From: JBCDBH01 sp039184055
Lineage (GTDB): Bacteria; Acidobacteriota; Thermoanaerobaculia; Multivoradales; J023
Reading direction: 5' to 3'
DNA length: 6,894 nucleotides
Assembly (NCBI GenBank): GCA_039184055.1
Contig: JBCDBH010000314.1
Span: 1 to 6,894, forward strand
A program made the position numbers and the translations under genes. Below are positions 1-5,687 of the stretch, piece by piece. A model generated the notes under the pieces. That model saw nothing but the letters and a program-made list of their open reading frames with translations. It made no database searches and was not told the origin of the DNA. Position 1 is the stretch's first letter, and each line of letters opens with the position of its first letter.

Positions 1-19
1 ATCCTGACTAGGAGAAGGC

Positions 20-397
20 ATGAGACGCCGCCTTTGGATCTTTACCGCGCTTTTGATGCTGGTGTTCGGCGCTTCCATCGTTGTTTCGGATGCACCCTGG
101 CACATTCACGTTACCTGGCTGCTAACTTGGTGTTCTCCGATGATCGTGGCTGGAGCGCTATTCTGGAGCTCCTTTGGGCGCGTTCAGAAGATCGTTCTCA
201 TTGCGTCAGTCTGGATCACAGGCGCAGCAATTTGGCTTCTTGCCGTGACGTCGCAGGGCGGAAAATTCGAGCCTAACGTGGTCTCCTACCTAGTGATCAT
301 CGCGAGCTGGTTGCTCGCGGGCTCAGTCATGGTCGCGGCGACCCTGCTCCTCGAACGCATCATCTTGGGAACACTAGGCGGACGGTCGCGAAGGTGA
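20..397 (+). CDS. Small four-helix integral membrane protein, unknown family
   Basis: The 125-residue product is almost entirely hydrophobic. I see four likely membrane helices at about residues 4-22, 31-50, 57-75 and 88-112, joined by short polar loops, with a basic N-terminus (MRRR) and a basic C-terminus (GGRSRR) that suggest both ends are cytoplasmic. The ATG at 20 is supported by an AGGAG ribosome-binding site at 10-14, five bases upstream. The overlapping frame starting at base 34 has no such site and a non-membrane, arginine/serine-rich translation. No catalytic or binding motif is visible and I do not recognise the family, so no function is assigned. It converges on the gene at 538-1131. 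An upstream partner may lie just outside the window. Confidence 0.75.
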   Translation: MRRRLWIFTALLMLVFGASIVVSDAPWHIHVTWLLTWCSPMIVAGALFWSSFGRVQKIVLIASVWITGAAIWLLAVTSQGGKFEPNVVSYLVIIASWLLAGSVMVAATLLLERIILGTLGGRSRR

Positions 398-435
398 ACC
401 GACGGTAGATGCTTGCTTCCGCGGATTGGAGACCG

Positions 436-463
436 GGCCGGCATCGTCGGTCCGATGCCGGCC
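436..463. terminator. Perfect 11-bp GC-rich hairpin in a convergent gene gap
   Basis: The arms GGCCGGCATCG (436-446) and CGATGCCGGCC (453-463) are exact reverse complements around a six-base loop. The hairpin lies 39 bases after the stop of the membrane-protein gene and between two convergent genes, where a bidirectional terminator is expected. There is no T-tract on either side, so it is not a canonical intrinsic terminator. It could act with Rho, as an mRNA 3'-end stabiliser, or be a dispersed palindromic element. Confidence 0.55.
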
Positions 464-475
464 AGCAGCTGAACT

Positions 476-527
476 CCGGACCAGAAGTCTCAGAACTCCG
501 TTGCCGAAACCTCAGACTCTGGTCCGG
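476..527. terminator. Second long hairpin in the same convergent gap
   Basis: CCGGACCAGA (476-485) pairs with TCTGGTCCGG (518-527). After a one-base bulge at 486, four more pairs form (487-490 with 514-517), leaving a loop of about 23 bases. On the minus strand the stem begins 11 bases after the stop of the 538-1131 gene, which suits a 3'-end structure for that transcript. No T-tract follows on either strand. Confidence 0.5.
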
Positions 528-537
528 TAGGTTTCGA

Positions 538-1131
538 TCAGAAACCGTGGAAGTCGATGGTGATCTCGACGCAGACCCACATGCCGTTGGGGCAACGCAC
601 CCAGATACCGATGAAAATGCGCTGGAACTGGGCGTCGACATCGAGGCTACCGGTCATGACCGACTGCGGTGCCGCTGGGTTCGCGGGCACGGTCAACGAC
701 GAGACTTCGATGGCGCTCTCGAAACGATGGGCAATATTGCCGTTGCGATCGATCAGCTCGACCGTACCGGTGTTGTCACCGAGCCTCGGCTGACCCGGCG
801 TGGAAACGCGGAAGGTGTAGAAGTCCTCTTGGATACCCGCATCGGGAACCGAAAGGTAACCGAACGCGTAGTCGATGCCACCGGGCAGATCGGTCGCCGG
901 GGTGGTCTCGAAGCCATCGATCACACCACCGGTGAAGCGCACGCCATCGCGCTCCATGGTGAACATCTGGTCGGTCTGGACTGCGACGCCGGCCTGGTTG
1001 GCGGCTTCGGTCAGACGCTTGCCCCAATCGACGTTCGGTGCCTCGGCCGCTTGGCGACCCGGAAAGGCAGCAACGAGCAATATGGCAGCGGCGATCGTCG
1101 CGACGAGCATGATTAGACGGTTTTTCTTCAC
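538..1131 (-). CDS. Secreted or membrane-anchored protein of unknown family
   Basis: The 197-residue product begins MKKNRLIMLV and has a hydrophobic stretch at about residues 6-23, followed by an alanine-rich stretch with a possible signal-peptidase site after AEA (residues 29-31). It is therefore predicted to be exported, or anchored by an uncleaved signal. The rest is beta-strand-like and polar, with a region at 85-130 (YAFGYLSVPD, FYTFRVSTPG, VELIDRNGN) and a C-terminal strand pair containing the only two cysteines, C170 and C177, in the form CPNGMWVC. These could form a disulfide. Start choice: the codon is GTG (1129-1131), seven bases after a strong GAGAGGGG site. The overlapping minus frame starting at 1138 gives an arginine-rich shadow. 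The family is not recognised. The long antisense frame (409-1116) is rejected. Confidence 0.8.
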   Translation of the reverse strand: MKKNRLIMLVATIAAAILLVAAFPGRQAAEAPNVDWGKRLTEAANQAGVAVQTDQMFTMERDGVRFTGGVIDGFETTPATDLPGGIDYAFGYLSVPDAGIQEDFYTFRVSTPGQPRLGDNTGTVELIDRNGNIAHRFESAIEVSSLTVPANPAAPQSVMTGSLDVDAQFQRIFIGIWVRCPNGMWVCVEITIDFHGF

Positions 1132-1138
1132 AATTCAA

Positions 1139-1146
1139 CCCCTCTC
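1139..1146 (-). promoter_or_regulatory. Ribosome-binding site deciding a GTG start
   Basis: On the minus strand the bases read GAGAGGGG, followed by a seven-base spacer and then GTG AAG AAA AAC. This supports the GTG at 1131 as the start of the exported protein. It places the positively charged MKKNR just before the hydrophobic signal core, as expected for a signal peptide. Confidence 0.7.
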
Positions 1147-1259
1147 GTATGGCGAACGGCGCGGAAGCGCACCGGTGCGCACGATGTTGTCGCCATGGAT
1201 TGAGGCATCACACTGGAAGAATGGAAGCAAATCTCTCTTTTCAACGAAAGGATATGCCA

Positions 1260-1280
1260 GGTTCTTATGGCATGAGAACC
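1260..1280. repeat. Ten-base-arm inverted repeat
   Basis: GGTTCTTATG (1260-1269) faces CATGAGAACC (1271-1280) across one base. Nine of ten positions are complementary and the tenth is a T/G wobble. As DNA it is a near-perfect odd dyad of the size of a dimeric repressor or activator site. As RNA it would be a hairpin of modest stability with a tight loop. It lies about 130 bases upstream of the minus-strand gene start and 330 upstream of the depolymerase gene. Confidence 0.45.
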
Positions 1281-1284
1281 CACT

Positions 1285-1299
1285 GAAGAGAGACTCTTC
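1285..1299. repeat. Short perfect hairpin GAAGAG-AGA-CTCTTC
   Basis: Six-base arms at 1285-1290 and 1294-1299 pair perfectly around a three-base loop. The hairpin starts four bases after the 1260-1280 dyad ends. Two adjacent hairpins in a non-coding leader suggest a structured RNA or an operator region, but a six-base stem can arise by chance. Confidence 0.35.
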
Positions 1300-1532
1300 C
1301 TCTTGACGTTACTGATACCTTGCAGCAACAACTTTTCCTCTCGACCTGATACCAGGGTACAAGACTGTCAGACAAAAAGTCAATATGCAGAAATGAGTAT
1401 GTCTCCACGCAGTTTCACCAGGGAGTCTGATCCTCGCGCGCTCGAGTGTGCCTCGCCGGTACAGGGGCTCTCCAATCCGAGATGAGCCGGAAGGGTGCCC
1501 CACCCCGTTAGCTGACTTTGCCGCGCTGTTCC

Positions 1533-1561
1533 TTGACTGCTTTCTTTGCGCTCGAAAGAAT
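1533..1561 (+). promoter_or_regulatory. Possible sigma70 promoter for the depolymerase gene
   Basis: TTGACT (1533-1538) matches five of six bases of the -35 consensus. Seventeen bases further on, AAGAAT (1556-1561) matches four of six of the -10. Transcription would begin near 1568, leaving a leader of about 42 bases that carries the perfect AGGAGGT ribosome-binding site (1599-1605) before the ATG at 1610. This is a prediction from spacing and consensus only. Confidence 0.4.
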
Positions 1562-1609
1562 ACCGATCAGGCGTTCGGTTTTCTACTTTTGGCGAGATAG
1601 GAGGTTGAT

Positions 1610-2620
1610 ATGGAGAGGTTTCTTTTCATCACGGTGTGTTTGTTCCTTGTGGCGGGCTCAGCGGGTGCGCTCGATGTCAACGGTGGTAGTCAGCAATTTG
1701 CCGGTGGTTTTGCACCGTATGCGCCGTACGGCGGTTTTGGCGGTGGAAGCTGTATGGCGAGCAAGACACCGGTGGTGTTCATCCATGGCAATGGCGATCA
1801 GGCGACGAGCTTTGATTTGCCCAACTCGACGGGCGCGCCGTCGGTGTACGAGGCGTTTCGTGCCGCGGGCTATAACGATTGTGAGCTGTTTGGGATCACA
1901 TGGCTGTCGTCGACGGAACGGCTGACGCCTCAGCTGAACTACCACAGGCCTTCGAAGGCGGATTTGATCGCGGATTTCCTGTGGGATGTCAAAGCGTATA
2001 CGGGCTCGAGTCAGGTCGATGTGATCGGTCACTCGCTCGGGGTCACGATGTCGCTGTTCGCGGTCGAGGAAGGCGGTCTGTGGAGCTCGCTACGTCGATT
2101 CATCGGTATCGCCGGCGGGATGCGTGGTTTGGCGACCTGTTTCTATGTCGGCAACGCCAATCCGTCGGCGCCGACCTGTGGCTCGCAAAACGTGTTCGAT
2201 CCCGACATCTTCGGGCTCTATCCGCATAGTTGGTGGACGTGGAATCCACGTCTGGGCAACGGTGGCTTTCGCGATGAGCCGGCTGGGCGAAGCACCCTCT
2301 TTTATACGCTGAGCGCCGATATTCACGACGAGGTGCTCTGCGGTCTCGCCAGCCCCTACTCTGGTTGTGGAGCCACGGCGCGCTTCGATGGCTATTCGAA
2401 TGTCGAAGCCCAGCTCGACGTCGGTTTTGGCACGCCTGCCTATGGTCTCGATTTCGATTTCACGGATTGGTCGGTGTTCAATGTTCTGGGTGGCGATGCC
2501 GACGGTGTCGGGCACTATCGCGCGCTCGGCAATACCGGTCAGATCCAGGTCAACATGCTCACCACGTCGTGCACGGGCACCGGCTGTTGCGCCGGATACG
2601 GCGATCCCTGTGGACCCTGA
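1610..2620 (+). CDS. Secreted PhaZ7-like PHB depolymerase / lipase-fold serine hydrolase
   Basis: The 336-residue precursor has a signal peptide (residues 1-20, likely cut after AGA). The mature part follows the order of motifs I recall from PhaZ7 of Paucimonas lemoignei, an extracellular depolymerase that attacks amorphous poly(3-hydroxybutyrate): QQFAGGFAP near the N-terminus, YGGFGGGSC, the oxyanion strand VVFIHGNGD (55-63), GYNDCELFG, VKAYTGSSQVDV, the nucleophile elbow GHSLG with Ser142, AGGMRGL, APTCGSQN, and GVGHYR. By that comparison the catalytic triad is Ser142, Asp240 (in SADIHDEV) and His302. PhaZ7 has AHSMG where this protein has the more lipase-like GHSLG. It contains ten cysteines, four of them in the short C-terminal tail (321, 326, 327, 334). 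The start is secure: AGGAGGT at 1599-1605. The DUF3592-type gene begins 25 bases downstream and may be co-transcribed. PHB is the best guess, but a lipid ester or another polyester is possible. Confidence 0.9.
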   Translation: MERFLFITVCLFLVAGSAGALDVNGGSQQFAGGFAPYAPYGGFGGGSCMASKTPVVFIHGNGDQATSFDLPNSTGAPSVYEAFRAAGYNDCELFGITWLSSTERLTPQLNYHRPSKADLIADFLWDVKAYTGSSQVDVIGHSLGVTMSLFAVEEGGLWSSLRRFIGIAGGMRGLATCFYVGNANPSAPTCGSQNVFDPDIFGLYPHSWWTWNPRLGNGGFRDEPAGRSTLFYTLSADIHDEVLCGLASPYSGCGATARFDGYSNVEAQLDVGFGTPAYGLDFDFTDWSVFNVLGGDADGVGHYRALGNTGQIQVNMLTTSCTGTGCCAGYGDPCGP

Positions 2621-2645
2621 GGCAGGCCGAGTATGATGATGGGCG

Positions 2646-3140
2646 ATGAAGCTCGACAAACGAACGAAGGTGACCGCCGCGCTCTTCGCGCTCGCTCTAT
2701 TCGGGCTGTCGCTCTATCTTTTCGTCGCGAACGGGCCACCACTGATCCTTTCCCTACGCTCGCTGTCGTGGCCCGAGACCGAAGCGACGGTGCTCGATGT
2801 CAAGCTTTATGAACGGAGTCGGTTTTCGCAACAACGTATGGTGACGACGCGCTACATGGACTTTCGCTTCCGCTACCAGGTCGACGGGCGTGAGTTCGTG
2901 GGTAGCCGAGTCAAGGTCAAGTACTACCCGTCGCTGGGTGATCCGGCTCTCAGAACTGGAGATACGTTCTCGACCCCATACGATCCGAACGACCCAGCGC
3001 AGACGGTCTATCAACGCCGGATCTACCATTACTCCGTGAGGCTCGTGCTCGGGTTGCTGTGTCTGGTCGGCGGGCTGTTTTTTTCGTTGCCGTTCTGGCC
3101 CACGAAGTCCACTTCGACGGACGACGCGACGGCGGCATGA
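2646..3140 (+). CDS. DUF3592-type two-helix membrane protein
   Basis: The 164-residue product has membrane helices at about residues 8-28 and 130-150 flanking a domain of about 100 residues, which is the usual plan of DUF3592 proteins. Typical family signs are SWPETEATVLDV (41-52) after the first helix, FRYQVDGREFVGSRV (74-88), and GDTFSTPYDPNDPAQ (105-119), where the family generally has a Tyr-Asp-Pro-x-Asn/Asp-Pro loop. The family's function is unknown; it recurs as a membrane-tethered beta-rich domain. The ATG at 2646 has only a weak ribosome-binding site. Three upstream ATGs at 2633-2641 are in another frame. The 25-base gap after the depolymerase stop suggests translational coupling or shared transcription. 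The gene ends 38 bases before a convergent gene. Confidence 0.8.
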   Translation: MKLDKRTKVTAALFALALFGLSLYLFVANGPPLILSLRSLSWPETEATVLDVKLYERSRFSQQRMVTTRYMDFRFRYQVDGREFVGSRVKVKYYPSLGDPALRTGDTFSTPYDPNDPAQTVYQRRIYHYSVRLVLGLLCLVGGLFFSLPFWPTKSTSTDDATAA

Positions 3141-3142
3141 GA

Positions 3143-3160
3143 CCCGGTCGACCGACCGGG
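3143..3160. terminator. Perfect GC hairpin between convergent genes
   Basis: CCCGGTCG (3143-3150) and CGACCGGG (3153-3160) are exact reverse complements separated by two bases (in RNA, seven pairs with a four-base loop). The hairpin begins two bases after one stop codon (3138-3140) and ends 18 bases before the stop of the opposite gene (3179-3181), so it can serve both transcripts. There is no T-tract on either side. Confidence 0.6.
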
Positions 3161-3178
3161 CCATGCGAGCTCCACGGA

Positions 3179-4108
3179 TCAATTCTTCGGCGCGATCGAG
3201 CCGCTGTAGGTCACGGTGACGGTACCGCCGGTGGTGCTGGCGGTGCGCTGGTTGTTGCAGGTACCGGAGTCGCTGAGCTGGGCGCAGTATTGCGTCGCGC
3301 CCGGCGTGCCGAGCGAGATGGGTGCGTAGTTGGTGCCGTTCGGCGTGGTGCACTGGCCGCTCGCGGGAGCGACGGGAGCGTCGACCGGGGCGGCGCACAC
3401 CGTGCTCGGGTTGGGAAAGCCGGCGCTGTTGGTGCAGTTGGTGGCGGCCCAGCCGAAGACACCGTTGCGGTCGGCGTTGGTACCGAGCGCGCCGTTTTGC
3501 GCCGAGGGATACGGCCAACCGCTACCGCTGGTGTCGATGGCGATTTTGGCGTTGACGCCGTTGACCGCGCTGATGTCGGTGGTGTCGGGGTTGGCGCACC
3601 CAGAACCCACGGAACCGTTGATCGAGAAGTTGATCGAGCCTTCGGCGAGGTTGGTGGCGTTGGGAAAGGTGGCGTTGCTACAGCCGTTGTTGGCGTCGAA
3701 ACCGTCGTCGCTGGCGGTGAAAAAGAAGTTGAAGGTCAGCGCCGGAGTGCAGTCGTTGTCGCCACTGGCGCACGGCTGGGGCATGTAGGTGATGCTCTCG
3801 CCAGCGGCCAATTTGTAGTAGCCCTTGTCGTCGGCTGCGGTCGGTACGGTAAAGGAGATCTTGGTGCCGCCGTTGCTCGATACGAAGACGAGCCGTGTGT
3901 CGGTGAGCGATTTGATCTGGTTGCCCAGGTTGGAACAATTGGGCGGTGGACTGGCCGGCGGCTGACCGAGAACGAGATTGGCATAGACGTCGGACGTCGT
4001 ACCGTTGACCACTTCGAGCTCGGTTGCGGTAACGGTGAGCTGGGCGGCGAGCGGACCGGCGATCAGCATGAGTACAGCGAGCATCCACACGACGTGTTTG
4101 CGAGACAT
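3179..4108 (-). CDS. Secreted ten-cysteine protein, possible thaumatin-like fold
   Basis: The 309-residue precursor has a clear signal peptide (MSRKHVVWML, hydrophobic core 6-19, cleavage probably after LAA at 20-22). The mature protein is rich in Asn, Thr, Ser and Gly and has ten cysteines at 58, 113, 120, 143, 171, 225, 238, 253, 275 and 284, an even number that fits five disulfides. Two segments recall thaumatin-like proteins: NLAEGSINFSI (153-163) against the family's TLAEFTL, and TTDISAVNGVNAKIAI (176-191) against DFYDVSLVDGFNLPMSV. An early EVVNGT and a later LAAGESITY also suit that family's N-terminal beta-sheets. The match is distant and by eye, and no catalytic residue is proposed. 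The start has a strong GGAGGAGGTT site just upstream (4111-4120). The gene is divergent from the propeller gene at 4274, and its first codons recur at 5697-5751. Confidence 0.8.
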   Translation of the reverse strand: MSRKHVVWMLAVLMLIAGPLAAQLTVTATELEVVNGTTSDVYANLVLGQPPASPPPNCSNLGNQIKSLTDTRLVFVSSNGGTKISFTVPTAADDKGYYKLAAGESITYMPQPCASGDNDCTPALTFNFFFTASDDGFDANNGCSNATFPNATNLAEGSINFSINGSVGSGCANPDTTDISAVNGVNAKIAIDTSGSGWPYPSAQNGALGTNADRNGVFGWAATNCTNSAGFPNPSTVCAAPVDAPVAPASGQCTTPNGTNYAPISLGTPGATQYCAQLSDSGTCNNQRTASTTGGTVTVTYSGSIAPKN

Positions 4109-5071
4109 CGAACCTCCTCCACGTACTCGCGCGGCGGCCGCGCGTTTGTTGGTATGTGCTCTCTACGTGTCGTGTCGACGTGTTTTGTCTCGGTTGAGCA
4201 CGTTTTTCGACGGTTTGCGCCTTGCCGAGTGTCCAGGCTCATGTTCGAGAACCGTCCATAGTGGAGATCCGGAATGAAACCACACCCCCTGACCGTCCTC
4301 TCGGCTGTCGTGTTCGTCATGTTTCTCGTCGCTTCCTCGCTCGCTGCATCTCCCCCACGATCCTCGGCACCCGAGCTCGTGAATCGGGCCTCGCCGTTGC
4401 CCGAACGCAGCGAGACGGTCGAGATCAACGGCTCGACGACCGACGCTACGTCCTTCTTTGGCGTCGCGGCGGCCATGGATGGCGACACCGTGGTGATCGG
4501 CGCACCGGAAGAGGGTCCCGTGTTCCAGATGGGCGCGGTCTATCTCTTTGAACGCGACCTGGGAGGCCCGAACAACTGGGGCGAGGTCATTCGACTCACC
4601 GCGTTCGACGGTGAAGAGGAAGATGAGTTCGGTTTTTCGGTGGCCCTTTCAGGTGACACGTTGGTGGTCGGTACGAATAAAGAAGGGGGCGGCGCCCCAC
4701 CCGGCGCGGCTTATGTCTATGGCCGGGACGTCGGCGGGATGGGCAGTTGGGGCTTGGTCAAGCGACTCGAGGCTCCACTGCCAGCACAAGATGACGATTT
4801 GTTCGGTTCCGCCGTTTCGATCGATGGAGATGTGATCGTCGTCGGGTCTTTTGAACGAAACACCGCCGGTGTGGATAATGGCTCGGTGTTCGTCTTCGAG
4901 CGCAACGAGGGTGGAGCTGACAATTGGGGTCAGGTCGCTGAGCTTCAACCCGACGATGGTGCGTCGAACGATCAATTCGGATTCGCGGTGAGTATCAGTG
5001 GCGACACCATTGCGGTGAGCGCGCCGGAGCACGATCCGGTCGGCAACAACGATGGTTCGGTGTATATCTTC
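4054..5071. repeat. Direct duplication, copy 1
   Basis: This is the first copy of a block of about 1 kb that recurs at 5697-6719. It covers the first 18 codons of the thaumatin-like gene (minus strand), the divergent intergenic region and codons 1-266 of the propeller gene. The first 55 bases (4054-4108 against 5697-5751) differ at only two positions by hand count. The propeller portion is roughly four-fifths identical as protein. The copies have diverged and carry small length changes, so this is an old duplication rather than a very recent one. Confidence 0.88.
4109..4273. promoter_or_regulatory. Divergent intergenic region with a GC palindrome
   Basis: These 165 bases must drive both the thaumatin-like gene (-) and the propeller gene (+). 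The exact odd dyad CGCGCGGC-G-GCCGCGCG lies at 4128-4144, close to the minus-strand start. Its core GCGGCCGC (4134-4141) is kept in the duplicated copy at 5752-5924. A block at about 4194-4221 (GAGCACGTTTTTCGACGG and following bases) is also almost unchanged between copies, whereas about 4222-4250 differs strongly. No consensus sigma70 promoter is evident in either direction. The plus gene has a GGAG site at 4263-4266, seven bases before its ATG. Confidence 0.5.
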
Positions 5072-5665
5072 GAGCGCAATCAAGACGGGCCGGATATGTG
5101 GGGGCAGTTGATCCGTCTCAACGCCCTCGATCCTGCGTCTGACATCCTCTTTGGTTATGCGGTTTCTCTCGAGGCGGACACGCTGGTGGTCGGTCATCCA
5201 CTCGAGGACACCATGGCGCTCAGGGATGGCGCGGTGTATGTCTTCGAACGCGAACTCGGTGGTCCGAACGCCTGGGGTTTGCTCGCCATCTTGACCGCTC
5301 CGGACGGAACGACCGGCGACCATCTCGGCCTCAGGGTTCACATTGCCGACGACATCCTCCTAGCGGCCTCCGTCAGTGACTTCGTCTATGGAGAAGACTC
5401 GGGCTCCGCCTACCTCTTCCAACGCAACGACGCCGGTACCTGGACGGGAGTCGCCAAGCTGTTCCCATCTTCTGGCGCGGCCTCCGATTTCTTCGGCTCG
5501 AGCCTCACGGCCGATGGGCAAACCGTGATCATCGGTGCGGCCCAGGCCGAAGGAAACGATCCTGATTCAGGTGAGGCCTATGTCTTCGAGCTCGACATCG
5601 CTTTTACCGATGGCTTCGAGAGCGGTGACTTCGCGGCATGGCAGATGGTCTTTCCGGCGCCGTGA
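4274..5665 (+). CDS. Secreted seven-repeat FG-GAP beta-propeller protein
   Basis: The 463-residue precursor has a signal peptide (about residues 1-25, ending SSLAAS). Seven repeats of 56-58 residues follow, each opening with a phenylalanine-glycine or leucine-glycine pair at residues 62, 119, 177, 235, 293, 351 and 407. Each continues as S-V-x-hydrophobic-x-G/A-D-T-hydrophobic-VVG, then G-A/S-V/A-Y-V-F/Y-E-R and an N-x-W-G-x-hydrophobic segment. This fits the FG-GAP_2 (PF14312) type, and seven units match a closed seven-bladed propeller. The Asp-rich calcium loop of integrin repeats is not evident. The C-terminus is a tail with DGFESGDFAAW (446-456), seen in many secreted proteins of some phyla. 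Its role is probably extracellular binding or surface structure; no enzyme motif is visible. The ATG is preceded by GGAG at 4263-4266. Confidence 0.9.
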   Translation: MKPHPLTVLSAVVFVMFLVASSLAASPPRSSAPELVNRASPLPERSETVEINGSTTDATSFFGVAAAMDGDTVVIGAPEEGPVFQMGAVYLFERDLGGPNNWGEVIRLTAFDGEEEDEFGFSVALSGDTLVVGTNKEGGGAPPGAAYVYGRDVGGMGSWGLVKRLEAPLPAQDDDLFGSAVSIDGDVIVVGSFERNTAGVDNGSVFVFERNEGGADNWGQVAELQPDDGASNDQFGFAVSISGDTIAVSAPEHDPVGNNDGSVYIFERNQDGPDMWGQLIRLNALDPASDILFGYAVSLEADTLVVGHPLEDTMALRDGAVYVFERELGGPNAWGLLAILTAPDGTTGDHLGLRVHIADDILLAASVSDFVYGEDSGSAYLFQRNDAGTWTGVAKLFPSSGAASDFFGSSLTADGQTVIIGAAQAEGNDPDSGEAYVFELDIAFTDGFESGDFAAWQMVFPAP

Positions 5666-5687
5666 TCAGTTCGGCGCCGTGATCAGT
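5655..5687. repeat. 17-base tandem repeat forming a stop-spanning hairpin
   Basis: The 16-base unit CGGCGCCGTGATCAGT occurs at 5655-5670 and again at 5672-5687. Each unit is built of two palindromes, CGGCGCCG and TGATCA. The two CGGCGCCG segments can pair as an eight-base stem with loop TGATCAGTT (5655-5679), so the tandem repeat is also a terminator-like hairpin. The propeller stop codon TGA (5663-5665) lies in the loop. No T-tract follows. The block sits nine bases before the duplication boundary at 5697. Confidence 0.7.

Larger units (their letters stand above)
1132..1609. other. 478-base intergenic region with no convincing gene
   Basis: This gap separates the divergent genes at 538-1131 (-) and 1610-2620 (+). 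The short open frames here (for example 1303-1485 plus, 1309-1503 minus, and the first part of 1518-1925 plus) lack ribosome-binding sites and recognisable protein character. The stretch is visibly more A+T-rich than its neighbours between about 1200 and 1400. It holds inverted repeats at 1260-1280 and 1285-1299, a weak GGGGC/GCCCC pairing at about 1464-1500, and a promoter-like pair at 1533-1561. On the minus strand a TTGACT at 1378-1383 has only a poor -10 (TACCCT, 1354-1359, 18-base spacer), so a promoter for the minus gene is possible but weak. No known riboswitch or small RNA was recognised. Confidence 0.6.

Noticed and set aside
409..1116. 235-codon plus-strand open frame
   Set aside because: It is antisense to the exported protein at 538-1131, runs through both convergent-gap hairpins, and has no ribosome-binding site or recognisable features.
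1303..1503. Short overlapping frames on both strands in the intergenic region
   Set aside because: They are 60-64 codons, lack ribosome-binding sites, and their translations show no hydrophobic pattern, repeats or family features.
2090..2659. 189-codon minus-strand frame across the depolymerase gene end
   Set aside because: It is a shadow of a gene with a well-supported catalytic triad. The composition is Arg/Ala/Ile-rich with no motif.
2754..3518. 254-codon minus-strand frame
   Set aside because: It is Arg/Gln-rich shadow sequence spanning two real genes on opposite strands and the hairpin between them.
4194..4222. TTGAGC as a -35 element for the propeller gene
   Set aside because: No acceptable -10 lies 16-18 bases downstream, and the hexamer is changed to CTGAGC in the duplicate.
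3059..4261. 400-codon plus-strand open frame
   Set aside because: It is antisense to the thaumatin-like gene, overlaps the DUF3592 gene end and the 3143-3160 hairpin, and translates to low-complexity Gly/Val/Arg sequence with no signal or domain. The minus-strand gene has a signal peptide, paired cysteines and a strong ribosome-binding site.
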